Positions 46,601 to 51,774 are shown, counted from the stretch's first letter. The stretch: 64,000 nucleotides of DNA from Siphonodentalium dalli (GCA_032622095.1 CP136068.1:7791314-7855313); one strand, 5' to 3'. Numbers and translations are program-made. Notes: a model not told the origin generated them from the letters alone.

Positions 46601-49126
46601 TATATTGGCTATTAGCCATTATTTTAATGTAATATCAAAAGAATGTGTCTGAAGGGTTATATATTTTTCAAAAATCAATTAATCAATTCCACAATCCATA
46701 GAAGTTAATAGTGTGAAGATAACCCAAGATAAGACATATGAGGAAGAGCCCATGTGCATTATAGCATAAATCTGTTGGAAACTTGGAAAGGGTTAATTAT
46801 TTTCTAAGCATATCAATGGAATATAGAAGACAATTGTGTAGGTCATGGGTCAATTATCAGGCAGCCTGTAATGAAATTTCAAAATTAGATAAACAAGAGC
46901 CTCCTGTCATTTATCAAATTTGACAATTAACCAGCCATCAGTATAATATTGTTTGTTTATCTTGGTATCCATCTAACCACTTGGCCATAGCTAAATAGCA
47001 GATGTCATTAATCATTTCACGAGCTGTTTACAATCTGCATGGACATACACCAGGGAATGTTATCATTATATTTCTAATAGAGTTGTCCACCATTCCACCA
47101 TATACCAGTGTATTTCATGGAACTACATTATAAGTCACTTGAATTATAAAGGGCCATAACTCTGTTAAAATATATCGGATCAAACCCAAATTTGAACTTG
47201 ATCTGTATTTTGGGGTGAGGACCACATGTACCAAATTTGGTGTAGATCAGATGAAAAATGTTTTGAGTCATAGCAGCTTGCGTGAATTCTAAGTAAACAT
47301 AAAGAGTGAAAGGGTTAATTAAATAATACCAAAAACCATACAGATGAAGACCGTGCTAAGAAAAACCTAGGTAAGAAATATGAGCCAGATCAGAAGAAAT
47401 ATGTTCAACTTATTACATTGGATAGCATGTGTGTGAAGGGTTAATTATTTTCTAAACTGATCAACTAATCGATACCAAAAACTATACAGGTGAGGGGTGT
47501 GTCATCATAAACCTACATATCAAATATGAAAACAATCAGACAAAAAATACTTTGGTTACAGCATCGGATGCTCATGCCTATGTGCGGATGCAAAGTGTTA
47601 ATAATTTCTAAACCGATCAACCGATCGATACCAAAAACTATACAGGTGAGGAGTGTGTCATCATAAACATGCACATAAAATTTGAACAAGATCCGATAAA
47701 AAATATTCGAGTAAATGAATCGGATAGTAAGTGTCTACGGACAGACGGACAGACGGACGGACAGACAGACGGACGGACGGACGGACGAACGACGGATGGT
47801 TGATCCGGACGTCGGCATTATGTGTACCATACATGGTATGGGTACACATAAAAATGGTAAAAAGTGTTAAAAAAAGATTTTTTTTAGGCCAATGCATTCT
47901 CTTATATATGGTCGACTCGCATATATAAGAGAATGCATTGGCACAGGGCTAACTGTAACTATCACAATGTGGTCAAGGAGCCGGTTCCAATGATATCCAT
48001 ATTTGTATGGTTCTATTGAGACAGACCGAAGATATTTTAGGCTGTTGAAGCTTTATTTGGCGGTTTTGGCCGGTTTGTTGGGTAAAGGGTTAAATCCGTT
48101 ATCAATAGTCAGAGATCCAAACTTTTCCACTAAAATCTTCCCATCTGGGCAGATCTAGGGACGTATTAGCTACTATATTATACTTCTAATAACTGGCCAT
48201 GCATTTTGGTCATTTTAGTTAGGTCTTGTAATTTACTTCAATGAACAATGAGGAGAATATACATACTAAAAAAGATTGAGCGGTTCATCTAGTTTTCACA
48301 GCCGTCGCATCGCATCCGGATATTAAAATCGCGATTCGCATTGTTAAGGTCTGAATCGTTGCAGCCTTACAGACATTCTCGCCTTTAACCCTTCCATGGC
48401 TGGAGCATCAGGAAATTTTGCGAAAACCCTGCACCAATGCAGTCTATGGGAGACTCGCATATATAGAAGTGCCCTGGCACAGGATCTTTCATGCTGCACC
48501 AGCGCAGCTCCCATCATGAAAGGGTTAACACATATTCAGGCAGCAACAGAACTGAATGAGAGATTTATCTCAGTGAATAAAACCAACAAGCTATCTCCAC
48601 TGTAAGAATGTACATGTTGCGATAAACTAAGATTGTTGAGAATTCAAATCACATTGACTGTATGATTTCAGAGAACACATCTTTTGTGTGCAATTCGTTC
48701 ATAATAATGACTCTATTTGGATAAAAAAAAATTATGATAATACATGTAACTAATTTTGAAATAATTATTTGCTATTCCATTCTGAACACCACATCAATTT
48801 AACCCTTTCATGATGGGAGCTGAGCTGGTGCAGCATTAAATATACTGTGCCAGTGTATTCCCTTATATATTAAAGGGAGCCTCGCATATATAAGAGAATG
48901 CACTAGCTTACAAGGTCAAGGTAAATATTGTAGGCCAATGCATTCTCTTATATATGCAAGGCTCCCAATGGGAGACTCACATATATATGAGAATGCATTG
49001 ACACATGGTTTTCACAAAATTTCAGGAAGAGTAATGAAAGGGATAAACTGTTTTACAATATAAAACATTTAAGGTATACATAAAAGATTGGCGCGCTATC
49101 CAAATTTAGTTTATTAACTTACCCAT
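10210..49126 (-). CDS. SLC40A1: Ferroportin-like iron exporter, spliced gene (8 exons)
   Basis: Family role: multi-pass plasma-membrane transporter of the SLC40 family that exports ferrous iron from cells. Joining exons 49126-49123, 44676-44624, 35668-35509, 34939-34697, 29888-29679, 25015-24776, 16124-15678 and 10640-10210 gives 1788 nt with compatible phases at all seven junctions and no internal stop (595 aa; human protein 571 aa). Recognisable family blocks in order are WGDRMW (TM1), QRDWIV-like ERDWIV, AIDQVSKILAP, LLYMTVLGFD, YGYTQG and ESERGVVNGVQ. Odd points: at positions equivalent to human His43, Cys326 and His507 the protein has Val25, Asn300 and Lys492; the Asp39 equivalent (Asp21) and the His32 equivalent (His14) are kept. 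Loss of the hepcidin-binding Cys fits an invertebrate. All introns carry mobile elements and most carry tandem arrays. No iron-responsive-element hairpin was found upstream by eye. The start exon is the least certain part. Confidence 0.9.
10930..11420. mobile_element. TTAA-2 palindromic element, long copy
   Basis: Arms CCCTTTCAGTGCCAGG and TTGGCACTGAAAGGG; right flank TTAA (11421-11424), left flank mutated to TTAG (10926-10929). The shared palindromic core is at about 11303-11374. Confidence 0.82.
11515..12900. repeat. Diverged direct repeat; first copy split by a GAGGTCCCC element
   Basis: 11515-11618 plus 12063-12160 resembles 12676-12900. Both contain TATAGTGAGTAAGAACACC, GCATACTGGTATATGAGAGA and AGAAGTCACTTCTCCC. 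The second copy lacks the insertion and so shows the empty site. Confidence 0.75.
11619..12062. mobile_element. GAGGTCCCC palindromic element, full copy
   Basis: Ends CAAGCCTGCAAATAGCGTG and complement, two internal hairpins with GAGGTCCCCAGAGGGTGAAT arms, and a ~190-bp non-palindromic middle. The flanks GGGCCATATCATATG and GGCCATATGC against GGGACATGTGC in the empty paralogue suggest a 7-8 bp target duplication. Confidence 0.82.
12901..13500. other. Stretch with no recognised gene
   Basis: Non-repetitive intergenic or intronic sequence between exons 7 and 8. No open frame or motif could be supported. Confidence 0.5.
13507..13783. mobile_element. TTAA-1 element, left-truncated
   Basis: Half of the first core, an A/T spacer with three TACATTCTTTAACAATTTTA repeats, the second core and the right arm GTTGGGTAAAGGG, flanked by TTAA at 13784. 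Confidence 0.8.
13865..13920. mobile_element. TTAA-3 left arm fragment
   Basis: TTAACCCTTTCATGACGGGA followed by GCTGTGCTGGT, then unrelated sequence. Confidence 0.6.
14119..14500. mobile_element. TTAA-1 palindromic element, full copy
   Basis: 382 bp, flanked by TTAA at 14115-14118 and 14501-14504. It has the same layout as the 8137 copy, and the terminal unique part (CAATGATATCCATATTTG...TTTATTTGGCCGG) is conserved. Confidence 0.9.
14505..14910. other. Stretch with no recognised gene
   Basis: Intron 7 sequence; nothing supported. Confidence 0.5.
14912..15522. mobile_element. Composite: GAGGTCCCC element with TTAA-3 material in its middle
   Basis: The left part (14912-15028) and right part (15398-15519) carry the family ends CAAGCCTTGAAATAG and CTATTTCAAGGCTTG. 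The middle contains a TTAA-3-type core and arm (CCAGTCATGGAAGGGTT) at 15120-15238. This is either an insertion or two elements side by side. Confidence 0.65.
15678..16124 (-). CDS. SLC40A1: Ferroportin exon 7 (TM7-TM10, extracellular loop)
   Basis: 447 nt, residues about 304-453. YGYTQGFNEAIMGGLMAAAG and SVAYPFIRKCVGIERTGLYA match human TM7-TM8; a further segment ends in AIWLPGSAFDP. It is followed by a long loop with several N-x-S/T sequons (NTT, NVS, NSS), as in the glycosylated extracellular loop of the family, then SVIVLFVGAIIARFG. The acceptor is ATTGCAG and the donor GTAAGT at 15677-15672. Confidence 0.94.
16363..16842. mobile_element. TTAA-5 palindromic element (AGGTACTCAATC ends)
   Basis: 480 bp, flanked by TTAA at 16359-16362 and 16843-16846. 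Arms AGGTACTCAATC and GATTGAGTACCT, with long internal complementarity (TTCGAGTCGAGGAACCCATC against GACTTCCTCGACTCGAATCA). Confidence 0.85.
16850..17690. other. Stretch with no recognised gene
   Basis: Intron 6 sequence. A 67-codon frame at 17237 has no recognised similarity. Confidence 0.45.
17695..19442. repeat. ~1.75-kb tandem duplication, copy 1
   Basis: Begins at ATATTTGCGAATGTCTGTCT and ends at ATTCGCCGATATCTACAT. Inside are ~120-bp degenerate units with CCGATTGCCACCAAACTTAT, ATGATATGAGGAATCTAAT and TTTGAGTCAGGG words. Small open frames across it repeat with the unit and are not genes. Confidence 0.88.
19443..22245. repeat. ~1.7-kb tandem duplication, copy 2, split by a hAT-like element
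   Basis: Follows copy 1 from TGCGAATGTCTGTCTGTC to GATAAGATTGCTATTCGCCG. One internal ~120-bp unit is missing, and 1.1 kb is inserted at 20535-21650. Confidence 0.88.
20535..21650. mobile_element. hAT-like non-autonomous element with 8-bp target duplication
   Basis: TCGCCAAT occurs on both sides (20527-20534 and 21651-21658), while copy 1 of the tandem repeat has it once (18853-18860). Ends AAGCCTGGATATAA and TTATATCCAGGCTT. 1116 bp; only an 82-codon frame at 21409-21657, which crosses the element end and is not a gene. An 8-bp duplication is typical of hAT elements. Confidence 0.85.
22251..23619. other. Mostly unassigned sequence; retroelement-type terminus at 23260-23292
   Basis: GGGCAACGCCGGGTAACCCT then GCTAGT resembles the conserved end of repeat families known from many invertebrates, here reversed. 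A 69-codon frame at 22585-22794 has protein-like serine-rich composition but no recognised similarity or splice support. Confidence 0.45.
23620..23742. mobile_element. TA-1 palindromic element, short copy
   Basis: TA|CAGTAATGCCC at the left and GGGTATTACTG at the right. Only the inner GAGCTTTCCGATG half-arm remains. Confidence 0.75.
23743..24620. other. Stretch with no recognised gene
   Basis: Intron 6, rich in GATTCAATTTG-like words near 24520-24590; otherwise nothing supported. Confidence 0.5.
24624..24831. repeat. 56-bp tandem repeat containing the exon 6 donor, about 3.6 copies
   Basis: AATATGAATATTGTCGAACC occurs at 24665, 24721 and 24777. The 24777 copy is exon. Each unit is about 48 bp of exon 6 end plus 8 bp of intron with the donor. 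The donor is GTGAGT in two copies and ATGAGT in the third. Confidence 0.95.
24776..25015 (-). CDS. SLC40A1: Ferroportin exon 6 (cytosolic loop and TM7)
   Basis: 240 nt, residues about 224-304. It starts with a charged linker (SNKLEGEDDRAMMND), the usual intracellular loop between the two halves, then FSGFITIYKGWGTYSRYDEA and GLALLYMTVLGFDNIHI. The human hepcidin- and metal-binding Cys326 position is Asn300, with a His two residues on (His302). The acceptor is TTTCAG and the donor GTGAGT at 24775-24770. The last ~48 exon bases plus the donor recur in tandem copies downstream. Confidence 0.94.
25033..25663. repeat. 34-bp minisatellite, about 18 copies
   Basis: Unit GTGGCGATTAGGTTGGTGTA followed by GTAATTATGTTGGT. 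It begins 17 bp upstream (in gene sense) of the exon 6 acceptor. Confidence 0.96.
25664..25726. mobile_element. TTAA-3 right-arm fragment
   Basis: GCACTGGCACAAGGTCTTTA then AGCTCCCATCATGAAAGAGT and TTAA. It abuts the minisatellite. Confidence 0.6.
25727..27060. other. Stretch with no recognised gene
   Basis: Intron 5. An 81-codon frame at 26308 is not recognised. GATCTATCAGTGCATAGACT at 26163 resembles the arm of the palindrome at 27062, so a decayed relative may lie here. Confidence 0.4.
27062..27219. repeat. 158-bp near-perfect palindrome
   Basis: CCATCAACGTCGTTTTTCGG and CCGAAAAACGACGTTGATGG are the ends. The arms stay complementary (GAGCGTATAGACCGA, CAGTAGACGAATAACATACT) to a centre at CCGCTTCGCGG. 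Confidence 0.92.
27376..27446. mobile_element. TTAA-3 element, left part
   Basis: TTAA at 27372, then CCCTTTCATGACTGGAGC and half the core, interrupted by the next element. Confidence 0.65.
27449..27564. mobile_element. Small inverted-repeat element (ATCTACAACTCGTCCCC ends)
   Basis: ATCTACAACTCGTCCCC and GGGGACGAGTTGTAGAT bound 116 bp, inserted at or replacing the core of a TTAA-3 element. No target duplication could be read. Confidence 0.65.
27600..28600. repeat. Degenerate ~170-bp repeats ending in a strong hairpin
   Basis: 27947-28270 has two diverged units (CATAACTCTGAGAAAAATAA, GAACTTGACCTGTA, ATCATCCGGAAACC). The end near 28309-28343 is a hairpin with TCCCCCGAAA and TTTCGGGGGA arms. 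It looks like a decayed non-autonomous repeat of a kind common in mollusc-like genomes. Confidence 0.5.
28629..29047. mobile_element. GAGGTCCCC palindromic element
   Basis: CTGCAAATAGTGTTTCTGAC and ACACTATTTGCAGG ends, two hairpins, and a middle (CAGTTGAAGTTGTTGATG) shared with the copies at 11619 and 60905. Confidence 0.8.
29071..29659. mobile_element. TA-1 palindromic element, split by a nested TTAA-1 element
   Basis: TA flanks at 29069 and 29660; ends CAGTAATGCCC and GGACCTTACTG. After removing 29238-29629 and one TTAA, the right arm reads GTGGTTAAGGGGTCGATTAT as in other copies. It ends 20 bp from the exon 5 donor. Confidence 0.9.
29238..29629. mobile_element. TTAA-1 palindromic element nested in TA-1
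   Basis: 392 bp, TTAA at 29234-29237 and 29630-29633. The target TTAA is the one in the TA-1 arm GTGGTTAAGG. Confidence 0.92.
29679..29888 (-). CDS. SLC40A1: Ferroportin exon 5 (TM5-TM6)
   Basis: 210 nt, residues about 154-224: RMTSTMRAIDQVSKILAP, then VTGQIMAFASMRIGALFIVG and a VEYFFLWKVF segment, closely matching human TM5-TM6. The acceptor is TTTCAG and the donor GTGAAG at 29678-29673, phase 1. The reading frame would otherwise run on into a TA-type palindromic element 20 bp downstream. A 27-bp minisatellite starts about 107 bp upstream. Confidence 0.94.
29996..30433. repeat. 27-bp minisatellite, 16 copies
   Basis: Unit GCATCCGGATAACGACGTAA plus CCGGTTA. Ten copies with CGTAACC are followed by five with CTTAACC and a last CGTAACC copy. 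On the minus strand it reads as a 9-residue repeat (MLTGYVVIR), with no start, splice or homology support as a gene. Confidence 0.96.
30434..31350. other. Stretch with no recognised gene
   Basis: Intron 4. An 82-codon frame at 30909 is not recognised. Confidence 0.5.
31355..33260. repeat. Cluster of decayed ~120-bp paired repeats
   Basis: Three similar blocks. 31370-31610 has two copies around CAAATATCAAGA. 31857-32240 has two copies with TGTTCCCGGGATCAAA and AGTCAGATCGGTC. 32399-32740 has two copies with GTTTCCGAGATCT and CTGCGCATGCGCGAAG. The last two open with CTAGC(T/C)GATG and GCCCGAC, and blocks end with TTTTCGA plus a CAGACAGA-like tail. This layout suggests non-autonomous retroelements of one superfamily. 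Confidence 0.6.
33261..33837. other. A/T-rich stretch with no recognised gene
   Basis: Opposing short frames at 33290-33493 arise from A-rich runs. TTTGTTGTTGTTGGAATCTG resembles an internal part of TTAA-5 elements. Confidence 0.4.
33840..34052. mobile_element. TA-1 palindromic element
   Basis: TA at 33838; CAGTAATGCTCTAATTAATC at the left, GAGCATTGGTG then TA at the right, hairpin centre CTCTCCCTGAGAG. Confidence 0.85.
34101..34424. mobile_element. TTAA-5 element, diverged copy
   Basis: TTAA at 34097-34100 and 34425-34428. The internal TTGAATCGAGTCGAGGAACC matches the 16363 copy. Its right TTAA is also the left TTAA of the next element. Confidence 0.72.
34429..34676. mobile_element. TTAA-3 palindromic element
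   Basis: CCCTTCCATGACTGG at the left, CTCCCGTCATGAAATGG at the right, TTAA at 34425-34428 and 34677-34680, two diverged cores inside. It ends 17 bp from the exon 4 donor. Confidence 0.82.
34697..34939 (-). CDS. SLC40A1: Ferroportin exon 4 (TM3-TM4)
   Basis: 243 nt, residues about 73-154: AAQVSLTIQNLFVVIFGAG, two hydrophobic stretches, then KIAIERDWIVEICKEDKDALA, equivalent to the human RDWIVV region. The acceptor is CTCCAG at 34945-34940 and the donor GTGAGT at 34696-34691. A TTAA-flanked palindromic element ends 14-17 bp beyond the donor, and a five-copy 37-bp array begins 31 bp before the acceptor. Confidence 0.94.
34971..35148. repeat. 37-bp tandem array made of TTAA-3 ends, five copies
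   Basis: Unit TTAACACTTTCATGACGGGA then GCTGTGCTGGTGCAGCA. Each unit is the terminal arm of a TTAA-3 element including its TTAA. It begins 31 bp before the exon 4 acceptor in gene sense. Confidence 0.92.
35228..35489. mobile_element. TA-1 palindromic element with duplicated right half-arm
   Basis: CAGTAATGCCC and GGGCATTACTG ends; flanks CA and AA/TA, so the TA duplication has decayed. It ends 19 bp from the exon 3 donor. Confidence 0.85.
35509..35668 (-). CDS. SLC40A1: Ferroportin exon 3 (TM1-TM2)
   Basis: 160 nt, residues about 20-73. It opens with GDRMWVFGIG and includes LQLVAIYGTTMGCAILFLGA and a GDLVDRSDRMR loop, matching the human first and second membrane segments. The acceptor AG is at 35670-35669 and the donor GTACAA at 35508-35503, phase 1. 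The metal-ligand Asp is kept (Asp21), while the position of human His43 is Val25. The acceptor plus the first 18 exon bases is present in four tandem copies (35651-35820), of which only this one opens the frame. Confidence 0.93.
35651..35820. repeat. 47-bp tandem repeat containing the exon 3 acceptor, four copies
   Basis: CACCCACATCCGGTCACCCT starts at 35651, 35698, 35745 and 35791. Each copy includes, in gene sense, TTGATTCCAG and the first 18 coding bases of exon 3. The first copy is the real exon edge. Confidence 0.97.
36093..37422. mobile_element. hAT-like non-autonomous element, 1330 bp, 8-bp target duplication
   Basis: ATAGATAT flanks both ends exactly (36085-36092, 37423-37430). Ends TAGGGTCTTGCGAA and TTTGCAAGACCCCA. 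It contains a nested TA-1 element (36212-36393) and an inner inverted pair (CGCTGCGATTAAAATCGTAA at 36556 against 36801-36857). No transposase frame was found. Confidence 0.9.
36212..36393. mobile_element. TA-1 palindromic element nested in a hAT-like element
   Basis: TA flanks at 36210 and 36394; ends CGGTAATGCCC and GGGCATTACTG. Confidence 0.88.
37727..38115. mobile_element. GAGGTCCCC palindromic element, left-truncated
   Basis: Starts inside a hairpin (GTAGCGGGTTAGCATCACTA) and ends in a second hairpin with GCACTAAACTCAGGC. Confidence 0.72.
38477..43345. repeat. 34-bp minisatellite, about 143 copies (4.9 kb), intron 2
   Basis: Unit TTTATACTGGGTATACATGA then TAGAATTAAATCAA. Main variants: AAAGTCATTT instead of AAATCAATTT, GGGTAACATG (one base short, at 39119, 39661, 40103, 40783, 42763, 43196), and an 11-bp GGGTTTATACT insertion (38564 and mainly 41120-42172). 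The variants recur in ordered blocks, so there is higher-order structure. Confidence 0.98.
43350..43741. mobile_element. TTAA-1 palindromic element inserted in the minisatellite
   Basis: 392 bp. Left junction GATAGAATTAA, right junction TTAAATCAATTTATG. Joining them with one TTAA restores the satellite word GAATTAAATCAATTTAT, proving a TTAA target duplication. Confidence 0.95.
43746..44460. other. Stretch with no recognised gene
   Basis: Two frames of 62-63 codons (43812, 44057) are not recognised; the second is hydrophobic and A/T-rich. Confidence 0.4.
44471..44578. mobile_element. ~108-bp inverted-repeat element (CAGCCTTCATAATTGG ends)
   Basis: CAGCCTTCATAATTGG and TCTGAATTAAGAGGGCTG ends; the interior is palindromic around GGCCACGGCATACTGTTGCC. 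GATTAT flanks both sides. A reversed copy is at 62758-62877. Confidence 0.75.
44624..44676 (-). CDS. SLC40A1: Ferroportin exon 2 (start of TM1)
   Basis: 53 nt encoding residues about 2-19, with SFYVYFSHFLSMW matching the human segment that precedes WGDRMW. The acceptor is TTACAG before 44676 and the donor is GTGAGT at 44623-44618. The conserved His (human His32) is present at residue 14. A degenerate AT-rich tandem array starts about 14 bp upstream of the acceptor. Confidence 0.88.
44690..44885. repeat. ~37-bp degenerate tandem array, about five copies
   Basis: Units share CTTAATATAAATTATTATTA and ACAAAG or ACAGGC words. It starts about 14 bp before the exon 2 acceptor in gene sense. Confidence 0.85.
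44886..45532. other. Stretch with no recognised gene
   Basis: Intron 1. A 68-codon frame at 45219 is not recognised. Confidence 0.5.
45537..45674. mobile_element. TTAA-1 element, right part deleted
   Basis: TTAA at 45533, CCCTTTACCCAACAGAAGGG, first core and part of the spacer, then unrelated sequence with GCCGATCACGATCGGC. Confidence 0.8.
45675..47140. other. Stretch with no recognised gene
   Basis: A/T-rich intron 1 sequence, with G and C runs at 45848 and 46077. Nothing coding was seen. Confidence 0.5.
47145..47815. repeat. Degenerate ~130-bp repeats ending in a GGAC/AGAC microsatellite
   Basis: GAAGGGTTAATTATTTTCTA, GATCAACTAATCGATACC, AAAAACTATACAGGTGAG and TGTCATCATAAAC recur about four times. 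The block ends with (GGACAGAC)n at 47739-47788. This is typical of decayed non-autonomous retroelements. Confidence 0.7.
47819..47850. repeat. 32-bp palindrome at the edge of a truncated TTAA-1 element
   Basis: TATGTGTACCATACATGGTA and TGGGTACACATA form a hairpin exactly where the TTAA-1 sequence resumes. Confidence 0.75.
47851..48089. mobile_element. TTAA-1 element, left part missing, shortened core
   Basis: The second core lacks the GCGAGGCGACCTA half of its loop. The right end GTTGGGTAAAGGG is followed by TTAA at 48090. Confidence 0.82.
48094..48384. other. Stretch without gene; hAT-type end at about 48353
   Basis: GAATCGTTGCAGCCTTA resembles the end of the element at 62596-62999; the partner end was not found. 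Confidence 0.35.
48389..48524. mobile_element. TTAA-3 palindromic element, short copy
   Basis: 136 bp, TTAA at 48385-48388 and 48525-48528; arms CCCTTCCATGGCTGGAGC and GCTCCCATCATGAAAGGG. The core is mostly deleted. Confidence 0.85.
48803..49042. mobile_element. TTAA-3 palindromic element, two cores
   Basis: TTAA at 48799-48802; the right flank has decayed to ATAA. It lies about 80 bp downstream of the proposed start exon, in intron 1. Confidence 0.78.
49123..49126 (-). CDS. SLC40A1: Proposed start exon of ferroportin (ATG plus one base)
   Basis: On the minus strand an ATGG sits directly before a consensus donor (GTAAGT at 49122-49117). The context AAAATGG is a good animal start context, an in-frame TAG lies 24 nt upstream, and the donor phase (one base of the next codon) matches the GT that opens the next exon at 44676. 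It would give the N-terminus M-G-L-S-L-T-S-F. Human ferroportin has a longer N-terminus, so another start exon is possible. The choice rests on phase and signal quality only. Confidence 0.42.
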
Positions 49127-49560
49127 TTTGATATAAGTCACAAGTAACAACTAACAAGAAATCTTGGTGACTATACTATACAAAGTATCCACATCTGATC
49201 CTCAGAATTCAATCAGGTGTTGGCAGTGTGTTGATTTGTTAATCTCTGTGAATGCATATTAGTCAGCCTGTTTACACTGACTGTCAACATGATCAACATC
49301 AAGGAGTTAAAATCTGCATGATGAACAATTTTAACTCAGAGTTAAAGTTAGCATGTTGGACACCTCACAGTGATGGGTATCTCATTCCTCTGCAGGAACT
49401 CAAACTCAGAAAGCAATTATCACCCCATTGTGAATACAGCCGCAACATTCCATCAATGCTATGTGAATATCAACCACAGATCTGCAAACAAATAACTAAA
49501 CATGAGGTATTTTTTTCAAAAGTAAACAGAACACTCTGTGCAATATGACAGTATATTGAC
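49127..49560. other. Presumed ferroportin 5' UTR or proximal upstream region
   Basis: Non-repetitive. A 98-codon frame runs on the opposite strand (49252-49548) without recognised similarity. No CAGTG-loop iron-responsive hairpin with a paired stem was found. Confidence 0.35.
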
Positions 49561-49563
49561 CTA

Positions 49564-49776
49564 CAGTAATGCTCTAAGTAATCAACTTCTTAACCACAGC
49601 AGAATTATGGGTAACTTTTCAGGATTTAGTCGGAAATATGGCTTGTTGCCATTCATTGGAAAGCTCTCGGGGATAGCTTTCTGATGAATGGCAACAAGCC
49701 ATATTTCCGACTAAATCCTGAAAAGTTACCCATAATTCTGCTGTGGTTATGGAGTCGATTACATAGGGCATTACTG
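49564..49776. mobile_element. TA-1 palindromic element
   Basis: TA at 49562 and 49777; CAGTAATGCTCTAAGTAATC and GGGCATTACTG ends. Confidence 0.88.
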
Positions 49777-49998
49777 TATATTTGACAAGGGTTTTTTAAC
49801 AATGGTTCAGGATTTAGTCGGAAATATGGCTTGTTGCCATTCATCAGAAAGCTCTCGGGGAGAGCTTTCCGATGAATGGCAACAAGCCATATTTCCGACT
49901 AAATCCTGAAAAGTTACCCATAATTCTGCTGTGGTTATGGAGTCGATTACATAGGGCATTACTGTATATTTGCCAAGGGTTTTTTAACAATGGTTCGG
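49777..49998. repeat. Tandem duplication of the right part of the TA-1 element and its flank
   Basis: The arm plus flank (GCATTACTGTATATTTG, AAGGGTTTTTTAACAATGGT) occurs at 49768-49808 and again at 49957-49995, with a second GGATTTAGTCGGAAATATGG hairpin between. Confidence 0.85.
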
Positions 49999-50554
49999 TA
50001 TACATATAGTGATAATGCTATATTTTATGAATAAACAGTAATGCGTTAAATTTTTTGAAATCATCAGAATATTGTTTAAATATGAGTCCAGAATGATTAA
50101 ACTTTTTTTAATTTGGAAAGACATTTTTGAAGTTTTTTAAATTTTCCTAGTGAAATGCCATAATCCAACCCCCCTACCCGCCCCACCCCAGTCCTGATAC
50201 CTTAAAATAAAATTAATTGTTTAAGTGTTCAAGACCTCCAGTTACAACAACAACACTATTTTAACATTGTTATCTGCTTTGTTTTGTTGACAAAATGTGG
50301 AAATAACAATTGACATACAATGTATAAACTGGGCCTATATAAATTATAAAAGAACATCATATTATTTTTGAAAAATTAACAAAATTATTTGAGTTGGTGT
50401 ACCTCTAAAACATCGAAACGATATGATATAAATGCATGGAAAACTTAATACCAATTTATCAAACAAAATGGCATCTTCCATGTAATAATTCTTGTTGGAA
50501 TCTAAGTAAATAAAACTATGATTCGTAAAATTTAGTACATCTTTAACTTATTAA

Positions 50555-50763
50555 CCCTTTTATGACGGGAGCTGCACTGATGCAGCATTAAAGATCCTGT
50601 GCCAGTACTTCTCTTATATATGCGAGTCTCCCATATAGAGCCTCGCATATATAAGGTAATTATTGTTAGGCCGATGCATTCTCTTATATGGGCGACTTGA
50701 AAATATAAGAGAATGCATTGGCAAAGAGTTTTCGCCAAATTTCAGGGTCTAGTCATGAAAGGG
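50555..50763. mobile_element. TTAA-3 palindromic element
   Basis: TTAA at 50551-50554 and 50764-50767; CCCTTTTATGACGGGAGC and CTAGTCATGAAAGGG ends, two diverged cores. Confidence 0.85.
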
Positions 50764-50767
50764 TTAA

Positions 50768-51291
50768 CATTAACTCATCTGGCCTGATGAGAACCAAGAA
50801 CTACGCTTAATTGTAAATATTTACTTTTCGATTCGAGACGCAAGCTCTCGGTGATAAACTAAAGAAATCAATTTCACCATCGAGAGACACTGCATTTAAT
50901 TAAAATATAAGAATGTCGGTGCGTGTGTTCAATTTGGATACATAATAACTACTTTGAGCAAGATTATTCTCCATTTCTATTTGTTCACCCCATCGGAGTG
51001 TTTCACATCACTCTAAAGCCATATGGCGGTTTGCGCTCCAATAGATACCTTATAATTTTCACTTTTGTTTTTTTCCCGGGATCGAAATAGGTCGATAAAT
51101 ATCTGAACTACAATATGTTCACCCTATCGGAGTGTTTCACAAAAGCAAAAGATCAATGCAGAGTGTGACATTCATATAGTATAAATATAAAAATATAGAT
51201 ATATTAATATACTTCATACATGTACATAACAATAATGTTCACCTTTTTCTCACTTAGAACAGATCTGTAATTTTAATACTAAAGTACATAC
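50768..51291. other. Stretch with no recognised gene
   Basis: CACCCCATCGGAGTGTTTCA (50987) and CACCCTATCGGAGTGTTTCA (51120) are a direct repeat about 133 bp apart. Nothing coding. Confidence 0.5.
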
Positions 51292-51420
51292 CCGCTATTC
51301 AATGATGGTTTGTCAGCGTGACCCACCCATGTCCCAGTCACACAGTGGCCTGGTCAGAAATGCCGCTAATCTCATCTCCACATCAGGGCTACACAAACAT
51401 CATCCAGGATACATTCAAGG
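51292..51420 (-). other. Candidate non-coding 5' exon upstream of ferroportin
   Basis: A 129-nt non-repetitive stretch is bounded on the minus strand by a pyrimidine-rich CTACAG acceptor and a GTATGT donor. All three frames contain stops, so it could only be untranslated. It lies 2.2 kb upstream of the proposed start exon. There is no other support; a chance pair of splice-like sites is the main alternative. Confidence 0.22.
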
Positions 51421-51774
51421 CTGTAGAATAGAAATATAAACATTGATTCTAGGCCACCATGAATAAAATGCTAGATTCTCATCCAACTTCTCAACCCTTT
51501 ACTGAATACTCAACGACTAGTTTAGATAATAAGCACGTTTGCTGAACATTTCCCTGCAATGGAAATGAATATTCATTTGAAATTATGTAAAAATTGTGAT
51601 AAAATAAATTGTTCACATTAAATAACTATTTTCAGTTGACAACTTTTGTGGAGTTCACAATATACATGTATATGCATCTAATTTTTTCTATGGAATAAAC
51701 CGGGATACATGTACTAGTAGTTTCCCAATTGTGGCATTTTTTTACTGCCATTGGTGATTTTACTTTACGCTTAA

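Noticed and set aside
49252-49548. 98-codon plus-strand frame upstream of ferroportin
   Set aside because: No recognised motif, no splice or promoter support; length within chance for this base composition.
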